This document shows positions 36,084 to 45,121 of a stretch of 64,000 nucleotides of DNA, piece after piece. This stretch comes from Pseudomonadota bacterium. GTDB taxonomy: Bacteria > Pseudomonadota > Gammaproteobacteria > Xanthomonadales > Rhodanobacteraceae. How positions within the stretch are numbered: position 1 is the first letter of the stretch; every line of letters begins with the position of its first letter. Under the pieces are notes generated by a model. That model did not search any database. It saw only the letters and a list, made by a program, of their open reading frames with translations, and was not told where the DNA came from. The DNA lies in NCBI GenBank assembly GCA_023388255.1, contig JAEWGO010000008.1, positions 158,660 through 222,659 on the forward strand. Direction: 5' to 3'. Both the position numbers and the translations under genes were made by a program.

Positions 36084-37055
36084 TCAATATTTCAGCAAAG
36101 CCGACGACCAGGTGAATCCGCCGCCGAACGCCTCCAGCAGCAAGGTCTGGCCGCGCTTCACCTTGCCCGAGCGCACCGCTTCGTCGAGTGCCAGCGGCAC
36201 CGAGCCGGACGAGGTGTTGCCGTGGCGGTCGACGGTGACGATCACGCGCTCCATCGACAGCTTCAGACGCTTCGCCGTGGCTTCGATGATGCGCAGGTTG
36301 GCCTGGTGCGGGATCAGCCAGTCGATGTCGGATTCGTGCATGCCGGCGGCTTCGAGCGTTTCCTCGACGATGCGGTCGAGCGTCTTTACCGCGACCTTGA
36401 ACACCTCGTTGCCAGTCATCAGCACGCGCACGCCGGCATTCGGCTCGTCGAGCTGGAAGCCCGCGGACACGCCGACCGGGTTGTACAGCAGGTGCTTGTA
36501 GGCGCCGTCCGCGTGCTGCTTGGTCGCGATGATGCCGGGTTCGTCCGAGGCTTCCAGCACGACCGCGCCGGCGCCGTCGCCGAACAGCACGCAGGTCGAG
36601 CGATCGCTGAAGTCGAGCATGCGCGTCAGCGTCTCGGCACCGACAACGAGCGCCTTCTTCGCCTGCCCGCCGCGGATGAACTGATCGGCGATGCCGAGCG
36701 CGTACATGAAGCCGGAGCACGCGGCATTGACGTCGAACGCGGCGCAGCCGTTGGCGCCGAGACGATGCTGCAACAGGCATGCGGTCGACGGAAAGATGAT
36801 GTCCGGCGTGGTCGTGCCAAGCACGATCAGATCGAGGTCGGAGCCCTTGATGCCGGCCGCCTCGAGCGCGTGGGTCGCCGCATAGAAGGCCAGGTCGCCG
36901 GTAGTCTCGCCGTCGGCCGCCATGCGCCGTTCGCGGATGCCGGTGCGCGAGGCGATCCATTCGTCGGTGGTTTCGACGAGTTTTTCGAGGTCGGCGTTGG
37001 TGACGACCTTCTCCGGCAGGTAGCTGCCGGTACCGGCGATGCGTGAGTAGATCAG
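36084..37055 (-). CDS. fabH: 3-oxoacyl-ACP synthase III
   Basis: Initiates fatty acid synthesis by condensing acetyl-CoA with malonyl-ACP. The catalytic Cys113 is in DVNAACSGFMYAL, the His in WLIPHQANLRI and the Asn in DRHGNTSSGS. The N-terminus of relatives begins right at IYSRIAGTGSYLPE. Here no ATG, GTG or TTG is in frame near it. A CTG at 37055 with GGGGA six bases upstream is the best start (323 residues). The frame is open to an ATG at 37187, which would add 44 atypical residues and which an automatic annotation may prefer. Confidence 0.93.
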   Translation of the reverse strand: MIYSRIAGTGSYLPEKVVTNADLEKLVETTDEWIASRTGIRERRMAADGETTGDLAFYAATHALEAAGIKGSDLDLIVLGTTTPDIIFPSTACLLQHRLGANGCAAFDVNAACSGFMYALGIADQFIRGGQAKKALVVGAETLTRMLDFSDRSTCVLFGDGAGAVVLEASDEPGIIATKQHADGAYKHLLYNPVGVSAGFQLDEPNAGVRVLMTGNEVFKVAVKTLDRIVEETLEAAGMHESDIDWLIPHQANLRIIEATAKRLKLSMERVIVTVDRHGNTSSGSVPLALDEAVRSGKVKRGQTLLLEAFGGGFTWSSALLKY

Positions 37056-37244
37056 GGTCGTTCCCCGGTCGAAGTGCTGGAATCGGGGCGATGCATGCCT
37101 TGCGTCACCCTGGCGCACGCGCCGCCAGGCGGCGAGCGTTGGAAGCGCGGCCGTCCCGGCCTCGCCACGCAATCCGGCCGCCGGCATGTGCCAGCGGCCA
37201 CAACCCGCGCGCGATGCCGGCTGGCACCGCGCCGCCGGGCGGGT

Positions 37245-37439
37245 TTACTCCGCGTCGCGGATCTTGACCTTGGATTCGATGACCTTCTTGCCGCGGTAGT
37301 AACCGTCCGCGGTGACGTGATGACGCACATGCACCTCGCCCGAGGTCGGATCGGTCGAGAGCTGCTTCGCGGTCAGTGCATCGTGCGAACGGCGCATGCC
37401 ACGGGTGGACGGGGTTTTACGACTCTTGGCAACAGCCAT
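37245..37439 (-). CDS. rpmF: 50S ribosomal protein L32
   Basis: A 64-residue ribosomal protein: MAVAKSRKTPSTRGMRRSHDAL is the family start. The C-terminal half contains HHVTADGYYRGKKVI and lacks the zinc-binding cysteine pairs found in some L32 proteins. It is preceded by yceD in the conserved yceD-rpmF-fab order. A ~190-base gap separates it from fabH. Confidence 0.97.
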   Translation of the reverse strand: MAVAKSRKTPSTRGMRRSHDALTAKQLSTDPTSGEVHVRHHVTADGYYRGKKVIESKVKIRDAE

Positions 37440-37573
37440 GGAACTCTCCAGTGATTATTCTCGATTCACGAATCCGCGCATCCTGCACGGCCCGCAAACA
37501 AACGGTCGCAGCCTCGCCGCGCCACGTTCGGCACAACGGCACATCCTTGGCACCTTGGGCAATCGAACCCGCC

Positions 37574-38080
37574 CTAGTGTTTCTTCAATACCCCGAGCAC
37601 CGCGAACGGGTTCGGCTTTTCCTCTTCGGATGAAGCGTCGTCCGCCTCATCGCTCCACACCAATGGCGCACCGGGTTTCAGCGGCACCACCGGCAACGCC
37701 AGTATCAATTCGTCCTCGATCACGTCGGCAATGCCGAGCCGGCCATCCGCCACGAGCAACGGCTCGTAATCGGGTGGCAGCGCGGCCTCCTCGCTCTCTT
37801 CGACGATCAGGCCGAGGCGCTGATCGACCGACACCTTGTACAGAAAAGTTTCCAGTGTACGCTGGCAGACCAATGGCAATCCCGCCTCGAGTTTCAATTC
37901 GAGGTAGGAAACACCGAGAGAATCCTTGCCGAACTCGACCGTATAGCGGACGTCACCATCGGTGGAAGCAAGGCTGCCACGCAGACGCCGCATCGAAGCC
38001 AGCGGCAGCGCGCCTTCGAACGAGCGTCGCGCCTGCACTTGGCGCGCTACGTCCACGCGATCTGGCAGGGCGGCTGTCAT
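37574..38080 (-). CDS. yceD: YceD (DUF177) family protein
   Basis: A 168-residue protein linked in other bacteria to 23S rRNA accumulation and co-transcribed with L32. Visible family parts are LPLVCQRTLETFLYKV (with one of the usual two cysteines lost), the acidic stretch VEESEEAALPPDYEPL, VEDELILALPVVP and the end KPNPFAVLGVLKKH. The ATG at 38080 aligns with the family start. A near-consensus promoter ends only nine bases upstream, so the message should be nearly or fully leaderless. Confidence 0.92.
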   Translation of the reverse strand: MTAALPDRVDVARQVQARRSFEGALPLASMRRLRGSLASTDGDVRYTVEFGKDSLGVSYLELKLEAGLPLVCQRTLETFLYKVSVDQRLGLIVEESEEAALPPDYEPLLVADGRLGIADVIEDELILALPVVPLKPGAPLVWSDEADDASSEEEKPNPFAVLGVLKKH

Positions 38081-38089
38081 GGGCGCGCG

Positions 38090-38118
38090 ATACTAGGTGC
38101 GCACCCCCCGTCTGTCAA
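38090..38118 (-). promoter_or_regulatory. Near-consensus sigma-70 promoter of yceD-rpmF(-fab)
   Basis: On the minus strand TTGACA (38118-38113), a 17-base spacer and TAGTAT (38095-38090). Transcription would begin around 38083, about three bases before the yceD ATG. Confidence 0.88.
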
Positions 38119-38208
38119 CCGGAATCGCCCGATTTGCCCGTCTCCGGCAACGCCAGCAGACTACGCGATCCGGGCCTTTTGGCTCGCGTTTCGGCACGCC
38201 AGGGCATT

Positions 38209-38640
38209 GTGACCTTACTCATGGCCTTCATCGCGGCATTGCTGCTGCTCGTCCTGCTGGCTGGGCTGCGCGAGCATCGGCAGCGTCGCAAAGCGCGCCT
38301 GCTCGGAGAAATCCTCGACTTGGCGGACGCCCTGGAGCGCGAATTGCTGGAATGCCGCGCGCGCCTTCGCGAACTCCCGGCGCTTACCGCCAGCTTGCCG
38401 CCGGCGGGAAACCTGTCGGCGCGAGCGACCTTGGCCTCCGAACCACAGGTGCAGGACGCCCTGCGCGACCTGCTCGCCCACCGTTTGTGGCTGAAGGAGC
38501 ATGCGAACCAGGCGACCTTGCCGGAACTGCAGGCTGCACGGGCCGCCCTCGTGGCGACGCGCGACTCGCTGGCGACCCAGCTGGGTCGCCTCGCCGAAGC
38601 GCGCGAAGACTTCGAACACCTGCTGGCGGGGCCACGATGA
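38209..38640 (+). CDS. Small membrane-anchored coiled-coil protein (143 aa)
   Basis: An unrecognised protein with one N-terminal membrane helix (LMAFIAALLLLVLLAGL). A charged, heptad-rich helical body follows (REHRQRRKARLLGEILDLAD, LWLKEHANQATLPELQAARA), probably a coiled coil on the cytoplasmic side. The start is a GTG at 38209 with AGGG just upstream; an ATG at 38221 would still keep the helix. It overlaps the next gene by four bases (ATGA), so it is co-translated with the Maf-like pyrophosphatase. No function can be read. Confidence 0.65.
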   Translation: MTLLMAFIAALLLLVLLAGLREHRQRRKARLLGEILDLADALERELLECRARLRELPALTASLPPAGNLSARATLASEPQVQDALRDLLAHRLWLKEHANQATLPELQAARAALVATRDSLATQLGRLAEAREDFEHLLAGPR

Positions 38641-39236
38641 CGCCTGCCACCGGAATCGACCTCGTGCTCGCCTCGACTTCGCGCTACCGGCGCGAACTGC
38701 TCGCGCGCATCACCCCCGCATTTCGTACCCTCGCACCGGCGGTCGACGAGACTCCGCAAGCCGGCGAAACACCCGCCTCGCTTGCCCGGCGACTGGCCGA
38801 AGCGAAGGCGCGCGCGGTCGCGGCGAACTGCCCGCATGCACTGGTGATCGGCAGCGACCAAGTCGCCGACCTCGACGGCCAGCCGATCGGCAAACCCGGT
38901 ACTGCTGCCGCAGCGCGCGCCCAGCTCGGCGCAGCCAGCGGTCACACCTTGATCTTCCACACCGCGATCTGCCTGATCGACACGCGTCATGCACCGTCGC
39001 AGGTTCATCAGGAGTGCGACAGCACCCGCGTCGTGTTCCGCTCGCTCGATGCCGACGAGATCGCCCGCTACGTCGCCGCCGAACAACCGCTCGACTGTGC
39101 CGGCAGCTTCAAGGCCGAAGGCCTCGGCATCAGCCTGTTCGAACGCATCGACAGCAGCGATCCGACCGCGCTGATCGGCCTGCCATTGATCGCACTCGCG
39201 CGGCTGTTGCGTGCAGCCGGCATCGCCCTGCCCTGA
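38637..39236 (+). CDS. yceF: Maf-like nucleoside triphosphate pyrophosphatase (YceF type)
   Basis: A house-cleaning pyrophosphatase of 199 residues. The start LVLASTSRYRRELLARI carries the YceF-type ASTSxYR (rather than the Maf-type ASxSPRR), suggesting m7GTP as substrate. The catalytic base region SDQVADLDGQPIGKPG and the C-terminal AGSFKAEGLGISLFERI are family-typical. In E. coli yceF is divergent from yceD-rpmF, and the same divergence is kept here. Confidence 0.93.
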   Translation: MTPATGIDLVLASTSRYRRELLARITPAFRTLAPAVDETPQAGETPASLARRLAEAKARAVAANCPHALVIGSDQVADLDGQPIGKPGTAAAARAQLGAASGHTLIFHTAICLIDTRHAPSQVHQECDSTRVVFRSLDADEIARYVAAEQPLDCAGSFKAEGLGISLFERIDSSDPTALIGLPLIALARLLRAAGIALP

Positions 39237-39368
39237 CGTCGACGGCGTACGCGGAAACTTTTCCGCGAGCCTCGCCTCCAAACAATCCGCGCCGCAACCC
39301 GCTCCCGTTCGAGCAAGCGGCGCACCGCTACACTGGACCGCTGCAACCCTTTGCCCAACGGGATCGTC

Positions 39369-40319
39369 ATGCTCGAATCGCCGAAAACCGCCTCGCCGAC
39401 CGATCTTCGCGATGCGCTCGCGCGCGCGATCGCGCAGGTCAACACCGTCGTGCTCGGCAAGCGCCGCGAGATACGCCTCGCCTTCGTCTGCCTGCTCGCC
39501 GGCGGCCATCTGCTGATCGAGGACCGGCCCGGCGTCGGCAAGACCACGCTCGCGCATGCGCTGGCGGCAACGCTCGGGCTCGGTTTCCAGCGCGTGCAGT
39601 TCACTTCGGACCTGCTGCCGTCCGACATCATCGGTGTCGGCATCTACGAACGCGAGACGAACCGCTTCAAGTTCCATCCGGGTCCGCTGTTCACGCAGCT
39701 GCTGCTCGCCGACGAGATCAACCGCGCAATGCCGAAGACGCAGGGCGCGCTGCTCGAGGCGATGGCCGAGGAACAGGTCACCGTCGACGGCACCACGCAT
39801 CGGCTGGCACCGCCGTTCTTCGTCGTCGCGACGCAGAACCCGCTCGACTTCGCCGGCACCTGGCCGCTGCCGGACTCGCAGCTCGACCGCTTCATGCTGC
39901 GTATGAGCCTCGGTTATCCGGATCGCGAAGCCGAGCGCGCGATGCTCGGTGCGACCGACCGGCGCGTCGTGCTCGATGCGTTGTCGCCGTGCCTGGCGCC
40001 GGAACAGATCATCGAGCTGCGCCACGCCTGCGCCAGCGTGATCGCAAGTTCTGCATTGATCGACTATGTGCAGGCGCTGCTTGCCGCGAGCCGCGAACAC
40101 GCGCAGATCCGCATCGGCCTGTCGCCACGCGCCGGCCTCGCGCTGCTCGCGGCGGCACGCGCGCATGCGTTGCTGGCGGGACGCTCGCAATGCCTGCCCG
40201 AAGACGTGCAGGCCGTGTTCCCGTTTGTCGCCAGCCATCGTTTGACGCTCAGCGCGAGCGCGCGCGTGGACCGTGACAAGCTCGCACTGCAATTGCTCGA
40301 GTCGACTCCGGTGCGCTGA
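39369..40319 (+). CDS. MoxR-family AAA+ ATPase
   Basis: A 316-residue chaperone-like ATPase. Walker A is RPGVGKTTLAHA (near residue 58) and Walker B is LLLADEINRA. Sensor-1 is ATQNPLDFAGTWPLP with the family QLDRF. It is followed two bases later by a DUF58 gene and then a transglutaminase-like gene. This is the common MoxR/DUF58/TgpA module thought to assist maturation or assembly of envelope or extracellular protein complexes. The ATG at 39369 is preceded by a weak GGGA; an in-frame TTG at 39351 is less likely. Confidence 0.93.
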   Translation: MLESPKTASPTDLRDALARAIAQVNTVVLGKRREIRLAFVCLLAGGHLLIEDRPGVGKTTLAHALAATLGLGFQRVQFTSDLLPSDIIGVGIYERETNRFKFHPGPLFTQLLLADEINRAMPKTQGALLEAMAEEQVTVDGTTHRLAPPFFVVATQNPLDFAGTWPLPDSQLDRFMLRMSLGYPDREAERAMLGATDRRVVLDALSPCLAPEQIIELRHACASVIASSALIDYVQALLAASREHAQIRIGLSPRAGLALLAAARAHALLAGRSQCLPEDVQAVFPFVASHRLTLSASARVDRDKLALQLLESTPVR

Positions 40320-40320
40320 C

Positions 40321-41316
40321 GTGGAAGTGCCGGCGGCTTTCGCGGATCTTCGACTACGCCTGCTGGCCACGGCCGAACGCCGCCTGCCGGCACTGACCCG
40401 TCTGCGCCGCGCCGAAACGCTGCCGATCCGGCTAGACCGCCGCCGCATCTATGTATTGCCGACCGGCTTCGGCCTCGCGTTCAGCGTCCTGCTGCTGGTC
40501 ATGCTGCTCGGCGCGCTGAACTACGGCAACAATCCGGCATTGCTGTTGACCTGCCTGCTCGGCGCGGCCGCCGGCGCCAGCCTTTTCCTCGGTTTTCGTG
40601 TGCTGACCGGGCTCACGCTGGAACGCGTGCGCGCCGACGAAGGCCACGCCGGCGATCCGTTGCCGCTTGTCCTGATCTTCGCTCCTGGCATGCGCGATCG
40701 CCCGAGTCTGCGTCTGCGCCGCAGCGGCACGGATACCGCGTTTGCATTGCGCGCCAACACTGCGAGCGAGGTCGTATTGAATGTGACGGAGACCCGACGC
40801 GGCTGGTTCCGTCCGGGCCGCATCCGCGTCTGGACCGACTTCCCGCTCGGCCTGTTCCAGTTGTGGAGCTGGCTCAACCCGGACGTCGAGTTCCTCGTCT
40901 ATCCGGCACTCGAATCGCCGACGCCGCCGCTGCCCGATGGCGTCGGCGAGCACGGCGAACACGCACGCGCCGGCAGCAGCGAGGAACACGCCGGTCTGCG
41001 CGACTATCGGCCGAGCGATCCGTCGCGGCTGATCGCTTGGAAAGCGTCGGTACGCCACGACACTCTTCTCGTGCGCGACATCGAGCGCCGTTCCGGCGAG
41101 GCGCTCGTCCTCGACCACGCAAGCCTGCGCGAATTGGAACCGGAAGCGCGCATCCGCCGACTTGCTGCATGGATCGTCGCTGCCGAAGCCGCGCAACGCA
41201 GCTATACCTTGCGCCTGCCGACCGAAGTGCTGGGCCCCGATCTCGGCGCGCAGCATCGCCGCACCTGCCTGCGTGCGCTGGCACTGCTGCCGCACGCAGG
41301 AGATCGCGATGACTGA
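40321..41316 (+). CDS. DUF58 (VWA-like) membrane protein
   Basis: A 331-residue protein of the MoxR module. Two N-terminal membrane helices (FGLAFSVLLLVMLLGAL and LLLTCLLGAAAGASLFLGF) are followed by an extracytoplasmic or cytoplasmic beta-rich part. The DUF58 signature LRDYRPSDPSRLIAWKASVR comes next, then a degenerate von Willebrand-A-like end (LVLDHASL). It begins with GTG at 40321, one base after the MoxR stop, and overlaps the transglutaminase gene by eight bases. Its partners are the MoxR ATPase and the TgpA protein. Confidence 0.9.
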   Translation: MEVPAAFADLRLRLLATAERRLPALTRLRRAETLPIRLDRRRIYVLPTGFGLAFSVLLLVMLLGALNYGNNPALLLTCLLGAAAGASLFLGFRVLTGLTLERVRADEGHAGDPLPLVLIFAPGMRDRPSLRLRRSGTDTAFALRANTASEVVLNVTETRRGWFRPGRIRVWTDFPLGLFQLWSWLNPDVEFLVYPALESPTPPLPDGVGEHGEHARAGSSEEHAGLRDYRPSDPSRLIAWKASVRHDTLLVRDIERRSGEALVLDHASLRELEPEARIRRLAAWIVAAEAAQRSYTLRLPTEVLGPDLGAQHRRTCLRALALLPHAGDRDD

Positions 41317-43273
41317 TCGCCTCGACAATTTCCAGTTCGGCCTGCTCGTCGCGACCGTCGCCGCGACCCTGGCGACTCATCTTGGCCATCTGCCGCCGTG
41401 GTTGTCGCTGGCGCTCGCGATCCTGCTGCCGCTGCGCCTGTGGACGCGACAGCGCGGCGCCGCAAGCGTCAGCGCGTGGATCCGCCTGCCGCTGACCGCG
41501 CTGCTGGTCGCGCTGGTGGTCACGAGCTTCGGCAACCTGTTCGGCCGCGAACCTGGCAGCGTGCTCGGCTGTGGCCTGCTCGCACTGAAACTGCTGGAAA
41601 CCGACAAACTGCGCGATGCGCGCGTCGCGCTCGGCTTCGCCGCCTTCGTGCTGATGTCGGCGCTGCTGTTCAGTCATACGCTGCTCTTCACACTGTCGAT
41701 CTGCGCAGCACTGTTGCTGCTGCTGGCCGCGCTGGCGTCGCTGCAACCGGCCCCGCTCGATCAGAGCCGGCGGTTGCGCACGCAGTTGCGCCTGGCTGCC
41801 GCGCTTCTCGGTGTCGGCCTGCCGCTCGCGGCCGCCGCGTTCGTGCTGGTGCCGCGGCTCGGATCGCCGCTGTGGGGTTCCCCCGGCAACGACACCACCG
41901 CGCGCACCGGCCTCGGCGACCGCATGGCGCCCGGCGAAATGACCGAACTGCTGATCGACGACAGCCCGGCGTTCCGCGTCGATTTCGACGGCGGCGTGCC
42001 GGTGCCGCAACAACGCTATTTTCGCACGTTGGTGCTGCCCGATTTCGATGGCAACGCATGGACACGCGGCTGGCCACGCGGCATCTCGCAGATGGAAGAG
42101 GCGCGCGCGACCGGCATGCCGGTCGCATACACGATCACCCTGGAGCCGACCGATCGCCGCTGGTTGCCGGCACTGGACCTGCCGCTGGCCGCGCCAACGG
42201 AAACGCGGTTGGTCACGGGACAAACACTCGTCGCAAACACGCCGGTCTCGCAACCGCGCCAATATCGTCTGCAGTCGGCGCCGGACTATCTGCTCGCACC
42301 CACGCTCGGCGCGGCGCAGCGGGAACGCATGCTGGCATTGCCGGCCGGTTTCGATCCGCGCGCGCGTGCGCTTGCCGAAAGCTGGCGCACACAGCACCGA
42401 AACGACGATGCCGTCGTGCGTACTGCGCTCGACCTGTTCCATGCGAGCTTCACCTATACGCTCAACCCGCCGCTGCTCGGGCGCGATTCGATCGACGACT
42501 TCCTGTTCGACACGCAGCGCGGTTTCTGCGAGCACTACTCGTCCGCGTTCGTATTCCTGATGCGCGCGGCCGGCATTCCCGCACGCGTCGTCACTGGCTA
42601 TCAGGGCGGCTGGTGGAACGCGAAGAGCAACTACCTGCTGGTGCGTCAGTCCGATGCGCACGCATGGGCAGAAGTATGGATGGACGGGCGCGGCTGGAAG
42701 CGGGTCGATCCGACCGCGGCCGTAAGCTCGGCGCGCATAGAACTCGGCGCGCACGCAGCCAACGGCAGTGCGAGTTGGGCACAGTCGGACTGGCTGCGCG
42801 GCCTGCGCAACCAGCTCGATTTCGCCAACCGGTTGTGGACCGAAAGCATCATCCGCTTCGATGCATTGCGCCAGAAGGGCATGCTGACGCCATTCGGTAT
42901 CGCCGATGCCAACCAGGGTGATCTGTTGCTCGCGCTTTCCGGCGTGCTCGGCATCGCGATGCTGTTCGCGACGATCTGGGCGATGCGTGGGGTACACGCG
43001 CGCGGCGGCGATGCACTCGATCGCGCTTGGTCACATCTGGGCGATCGACTCGCACGGGTCGGCATCGAACGCCGCACCAATGAAGGGCCGCTCGACTTGC
43101 GTCGGCGCGCACGATCGCGGCAGCCCACGCTCGATGACACGTTCGATACCCTCGTCAACGACTACGTCGACCTGCGCTACGGCGCTGGCCTCGCACAACC
43201 TGAACGGATCGCCTCATTCGCTGCCGCCGTGCGTAAACTTCGCCTGCCTCGGCGCGTTCCGAGTAACACTTGA
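41309..43273 (+). CDS. TgpA-type membrane transglutaminase-like protein
   Basis: A 654-residue protein. About five to six membrane helices occupy the first ~190 residues and one more lies near residue 545 (LLLALSGVLGIAMLFATIWAM). The transglutaminase-like domain between them has the complete triad C407 (RGFCEHYSS), H451 (SDAHAWAEVW) and D467 (RVDPTAA). A C-terminal cytoplasmic DUF4129-like helix bundle follows. Homologues such as Pseudomonas TgpA are essential inner membrane proteins with a periplasmic catalytic domain; the substrate is unknown. It overlaps the DUF58 gene, and an AGGAG ribosome site precedes the ATG. Confidence 0.94.
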   Translation: MTDRLDNFQFGLLVATVAATLATHLGHLPPWLSLALAILLPLRLWTRQRGAASVSAWIRLPLTALLVALVVTSFGNLFGREPGSVLGCGLLALKLLETDKLRDARVALGFAAFVLMSALLFSHTLLFTLSICAALLLLLAALASLQPAPLDQSRRLRTQLRLAAALLGVGLPLAAAAFVLVPRLGSPLWGSPGNDTTARTGLGDRMAPGEMTELLIDDSPAFRVDFDGGVPVPQQRYFRTLVLPDFDGNAWTRGWPRGISQMEEARATGMPVAYTITLEPTDRRWLPALDLPLAAPTETRLVTGQTLVANTPVSQPRQYRLQSAPDYLLAPTLGAAQRERMLALPAGFDPRARALAESWRTQHRNDDAVVRTALDLFHASFTYTLNPPLLGRDSIDDFLFDTQRGFCEHYSSAFVFLMRAAGIPARVVTGYQGGWWNAKSNYLLVRQSDAHAWAEVWMDGRGWKRVDPTAAVSSARIELGAHAANGSASWAQSDWLRGLRNQLDFANRLWTESIIRFDALRQKGMLTPFGIADANQGDLLLALSGVLGIAMLFATIWAMRGVHARGGDALDRAWSHLGDRLARVGIERRTNEGPLDLRRRARSRQPTLDDTFDTLVNDYVDLRYGAGLAQPERIASFAAAVRKLRLPRRVPSNT

Positions 43274-43346
43274 TGCGACCACACCACGCCCGATGTCGTC
43301 TTATCATCATCGAGAACGGCGACTCGCCGACTGATTGAGGTCCACG

Positions 43347-43943
43347 ATGCACAAGTCCATTGCGATCCCCCTGCTGACCCTTGGCCTCGCCTCCTGCGCC
43401 ACGGTGCCGACACCGTTGCAAGGCCAGTTCGCGGCGAGCACGCCGCGCGATGCGTCGACCAGCGGCAGCGGCCAGTCCGTGCGCTGGGGTGGCGAAATCA
43501 TCAAGGTCGAACCGAAGCACGACGCGACCTGTTTCGAGATCCTGTCGCGCCCGCTCGATTCCAGCGCGCGACCGGCGACGCGCGATCCGAGCGGCGGACG
43601 CTTCATTGCCTGCCGCGCCGGCTTCTACGACCCGGAAGAGTTCCAGCGCGGCCGCGACCTGACCGTTGTCGGCCGTGTCTCCGGCAGCGAGCATGGCAAG
43701 GTCGGCGAATTCGACTACACGTATCCGCTGGTCGCCGCCGATACGGTATACCTGTGGCCGAAACGACCGTTGTATGTGCGCTCGCCGCCGTACTACGACC
43801 CGTGGATGTACGGGTTCGGTGGTCCGTGGGGATTCGGTCCGTACTGGGGTCCCTACTGGGGCGGTTCGACCGTGATCATCCGCGAACCCCGTCCACACCC
43901 TCGCCCGGCACCGACGCCTGCTCCGGCACCGCAACGGCGTTGA
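43347..43943 (+). CDS. slp: Slp-family outer membrane lipoprotein
   Basis: A 198-residue lipoprotein. The signal ends in the lipobox LGLAS-C (Cys18). The Slp domain includes VRWGGEIIKVEPKHDATCFEI, RFIACRAGFYDPEEFQRGRD and LTVVGRVSGSEHGKVGEFDYTYPLV. Slp is a starvation/stationary-phase-induced outer membrane lipoprotein in enterics. The tail is aromatic- and glycine-rich (YYDPWMYGFGGPWGFG), then a proline/arginine-rich end of about 20 residues. The ATG at 43347 has a TGAGG site. Confidence 0.9.
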   Translation: MHKSIAIPLLTLGLASCATVPTPLQGQFAASTPRDASTSGSGQSVRWGGEIIKVEPKHDATCFEILSRPLDSSARPATRDPSGGRFIACRAGFYDPEEFQRGRDLTVVGRVSGSEHGKVGEFDYTYPLVAADTVYLWPKRPLYVRSPPYYDPWMYGFGGPWGFGPYWGPYWGGSTVIIREPRPHPRPAPTPAPAPQRR

Positions 43944-44103
43944 GCGGATCGCATTGAAAAATGCGGCCACGGATGGCCACTTGTGGATTCGACCAAGCCA
44001 CCAAGCCGCCCATCGGCGATGCAACAAGGTGAAACGGCGCTCAAGGACGAGCGCGCAAACAACGAAATGACACGCACGGCGCGTCTTTGTGTTGTCGCTT
44101 GCG

Positions 44104-44448
44104 TCAGCCGGGCGGCCACTCCATGGCACGCCCGGCCAGCAGATGCAGATGGATGTGGAACACGGTCTGGCCGCCATCGCGATTGCAGTTCATCACGCAG
44201 CGGTAGCCGTCCTCGGCGAAGCCCTGTGCCTTCGCATAGTTCGCTGCAGCGAGCACAACCTTGCCGATGGTGGCCGCATCCGCCGCCGCCAGATCGTTCA
44301 ACGTGGCGATCGACTTCTTCGGAATGAACAGCACGTGCACCGGCGCCTTCGGCGCGATGTCGCGGAACGCGAGCACGTCATCGTCTTCATAGACGATGTC
44401 GGCCGGAATTTCGCGGCGGATGATCTTGTCGAACAGGGTGTCGGTCAT
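44104..44448 (-). CDS. hinT: HIT-family purine nucleoside phosphoramidase-like protein
   Basis: A 114-residue histidine-triad protein hydrolysing nucleoside phosphoramidates or related nucleotides. The triad HIHLHLLAG is complete. The start DTLFDKIIRREIPADIVYEDD and CNRDGGQTVFHIH are typical of HinT. It lies downstream of recR on the same strand, across ~75 bases filled with GGGGATT-type repeats. Confidence 0.94.
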   Translation of the reverse strand: MTDTLFDKIIRREIPADIVYEDDDVLAFRDIAPKAPVHVLFIPKKSIATLNDLAAADAATIGKVVLAAANYAKAQGFAEDGYRCVMNCNRDGGQTVFHIHLHLLAGRAMEWPPG

Positions 44449-44461
44449 GAGGCCGGGCGCC

Positions 44462-44519
44462 GAGAATGGGGATTCGGGGATGGTAGAGCAGCTTTCCCCG
44501 ATTCCCAATTCTCCATTCC
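44462..44519. repeat. GGGGATTCGGGG-type repeat with inverted copy
   Basis: GAATGGGGATTCGGGGA is followed after ~13 bases by TCCCCGATTCCCAATTCTCCATTC, nearly its reverse complement. The same family occurs at 45122-45230 and inside dnaX (46010-46037). Confidence 0.75.
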
Positions 44520-44524
44520 CGGCT

Positions 44525-45121
44525 TCAAAGCTCCTGTCGCCCGCCGAACGCGTGCGCCAGCGTGCCGCGGTCGATGAATTCGAGCTCGCCGCCGAGCGGC
44601 ACGCCATGCGCGAGCCGGCTCGCGCGCACGCCGGCCGCGCGTGCAAGCTGCGACAGCAGGTGCGCGGTCGCCTCACCTTCCACGGTCGGATTTGTCGCAA
44701 CGATCAGTTCGTGCACTTCGCCCTCCGCCAGACGCTGCGCGAGCTGGTCGAGGCCCAGTTCCTTCGGACCGAGTCCATCCAGCGGCGAGAGGCGTCCGAG
44801 CAGCACGAAATACTGGCCGCGGAATCCGGTCGCCTGCTCGATCGCGATCTGATCGACCGGCGTCTCGACGACGCACAGCAGATTGCGGTCGCGCTGCGGA
44901 TTCGCGCACAACGCACACACGGCTTCTTCGCTGAACGTGCGGCAGCGAGTGCAATTGCCGATGCGTTCGACCGCGGCGGCGAGCCGTTCGGCCAACTTGC
45001 GCGCGCCGGCACGATCGCGCTCGAGCACATGGAAGGCCATGCGCTGCGCGCTTTTCGCACCAACGCCCGGCAGGCAGCGCAGCGCGTCGATCAGGTCGGC
45101 GAGGAGCGGGGAAGAGGACAT
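44525..45121 (-). CDS. recR: Recombination protein RecR
   Basis: The 198-residue partner of RecF/RecO that loads RecA on gapped DNA. The helix-hairpin-helix LRCLPGVGAKSAQRMAFHVL comes first, then a zinc finger with C57, C60, C69 and C72, and the Toprim domain (LLCVVETPVDQIAIEQ, VATNPTVEGEATAHLL). The ATG is at 45121. It is the last gene of the conserved dnaX-ybaB-recR unit. Confidence 0.97.
   Translation of the reverse strand: MSSSPLLADLIDALRCLPGVGAKSAQRMAFHVLERDRAGARKLAERLAAAVERIGNCTRCRTFSEEAVCALCANPQRDRNLLCVVETPVDQIAIEQATGFRGQYFVLLGRLSPLDGLGPKELGLDQLAQRLAEGEVHELIVATNPTVEGEATAHLLSQLARAAGVRASRLAHGVPLGGELEFIDRGTLAHAFGGRQEL

Noticed and set aside
38090..38220. Second promoter for yceF in the yceD/yceF divergent region
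   Set aside because: No convincing -35/-10 pair on the plus strand could be found by eye.
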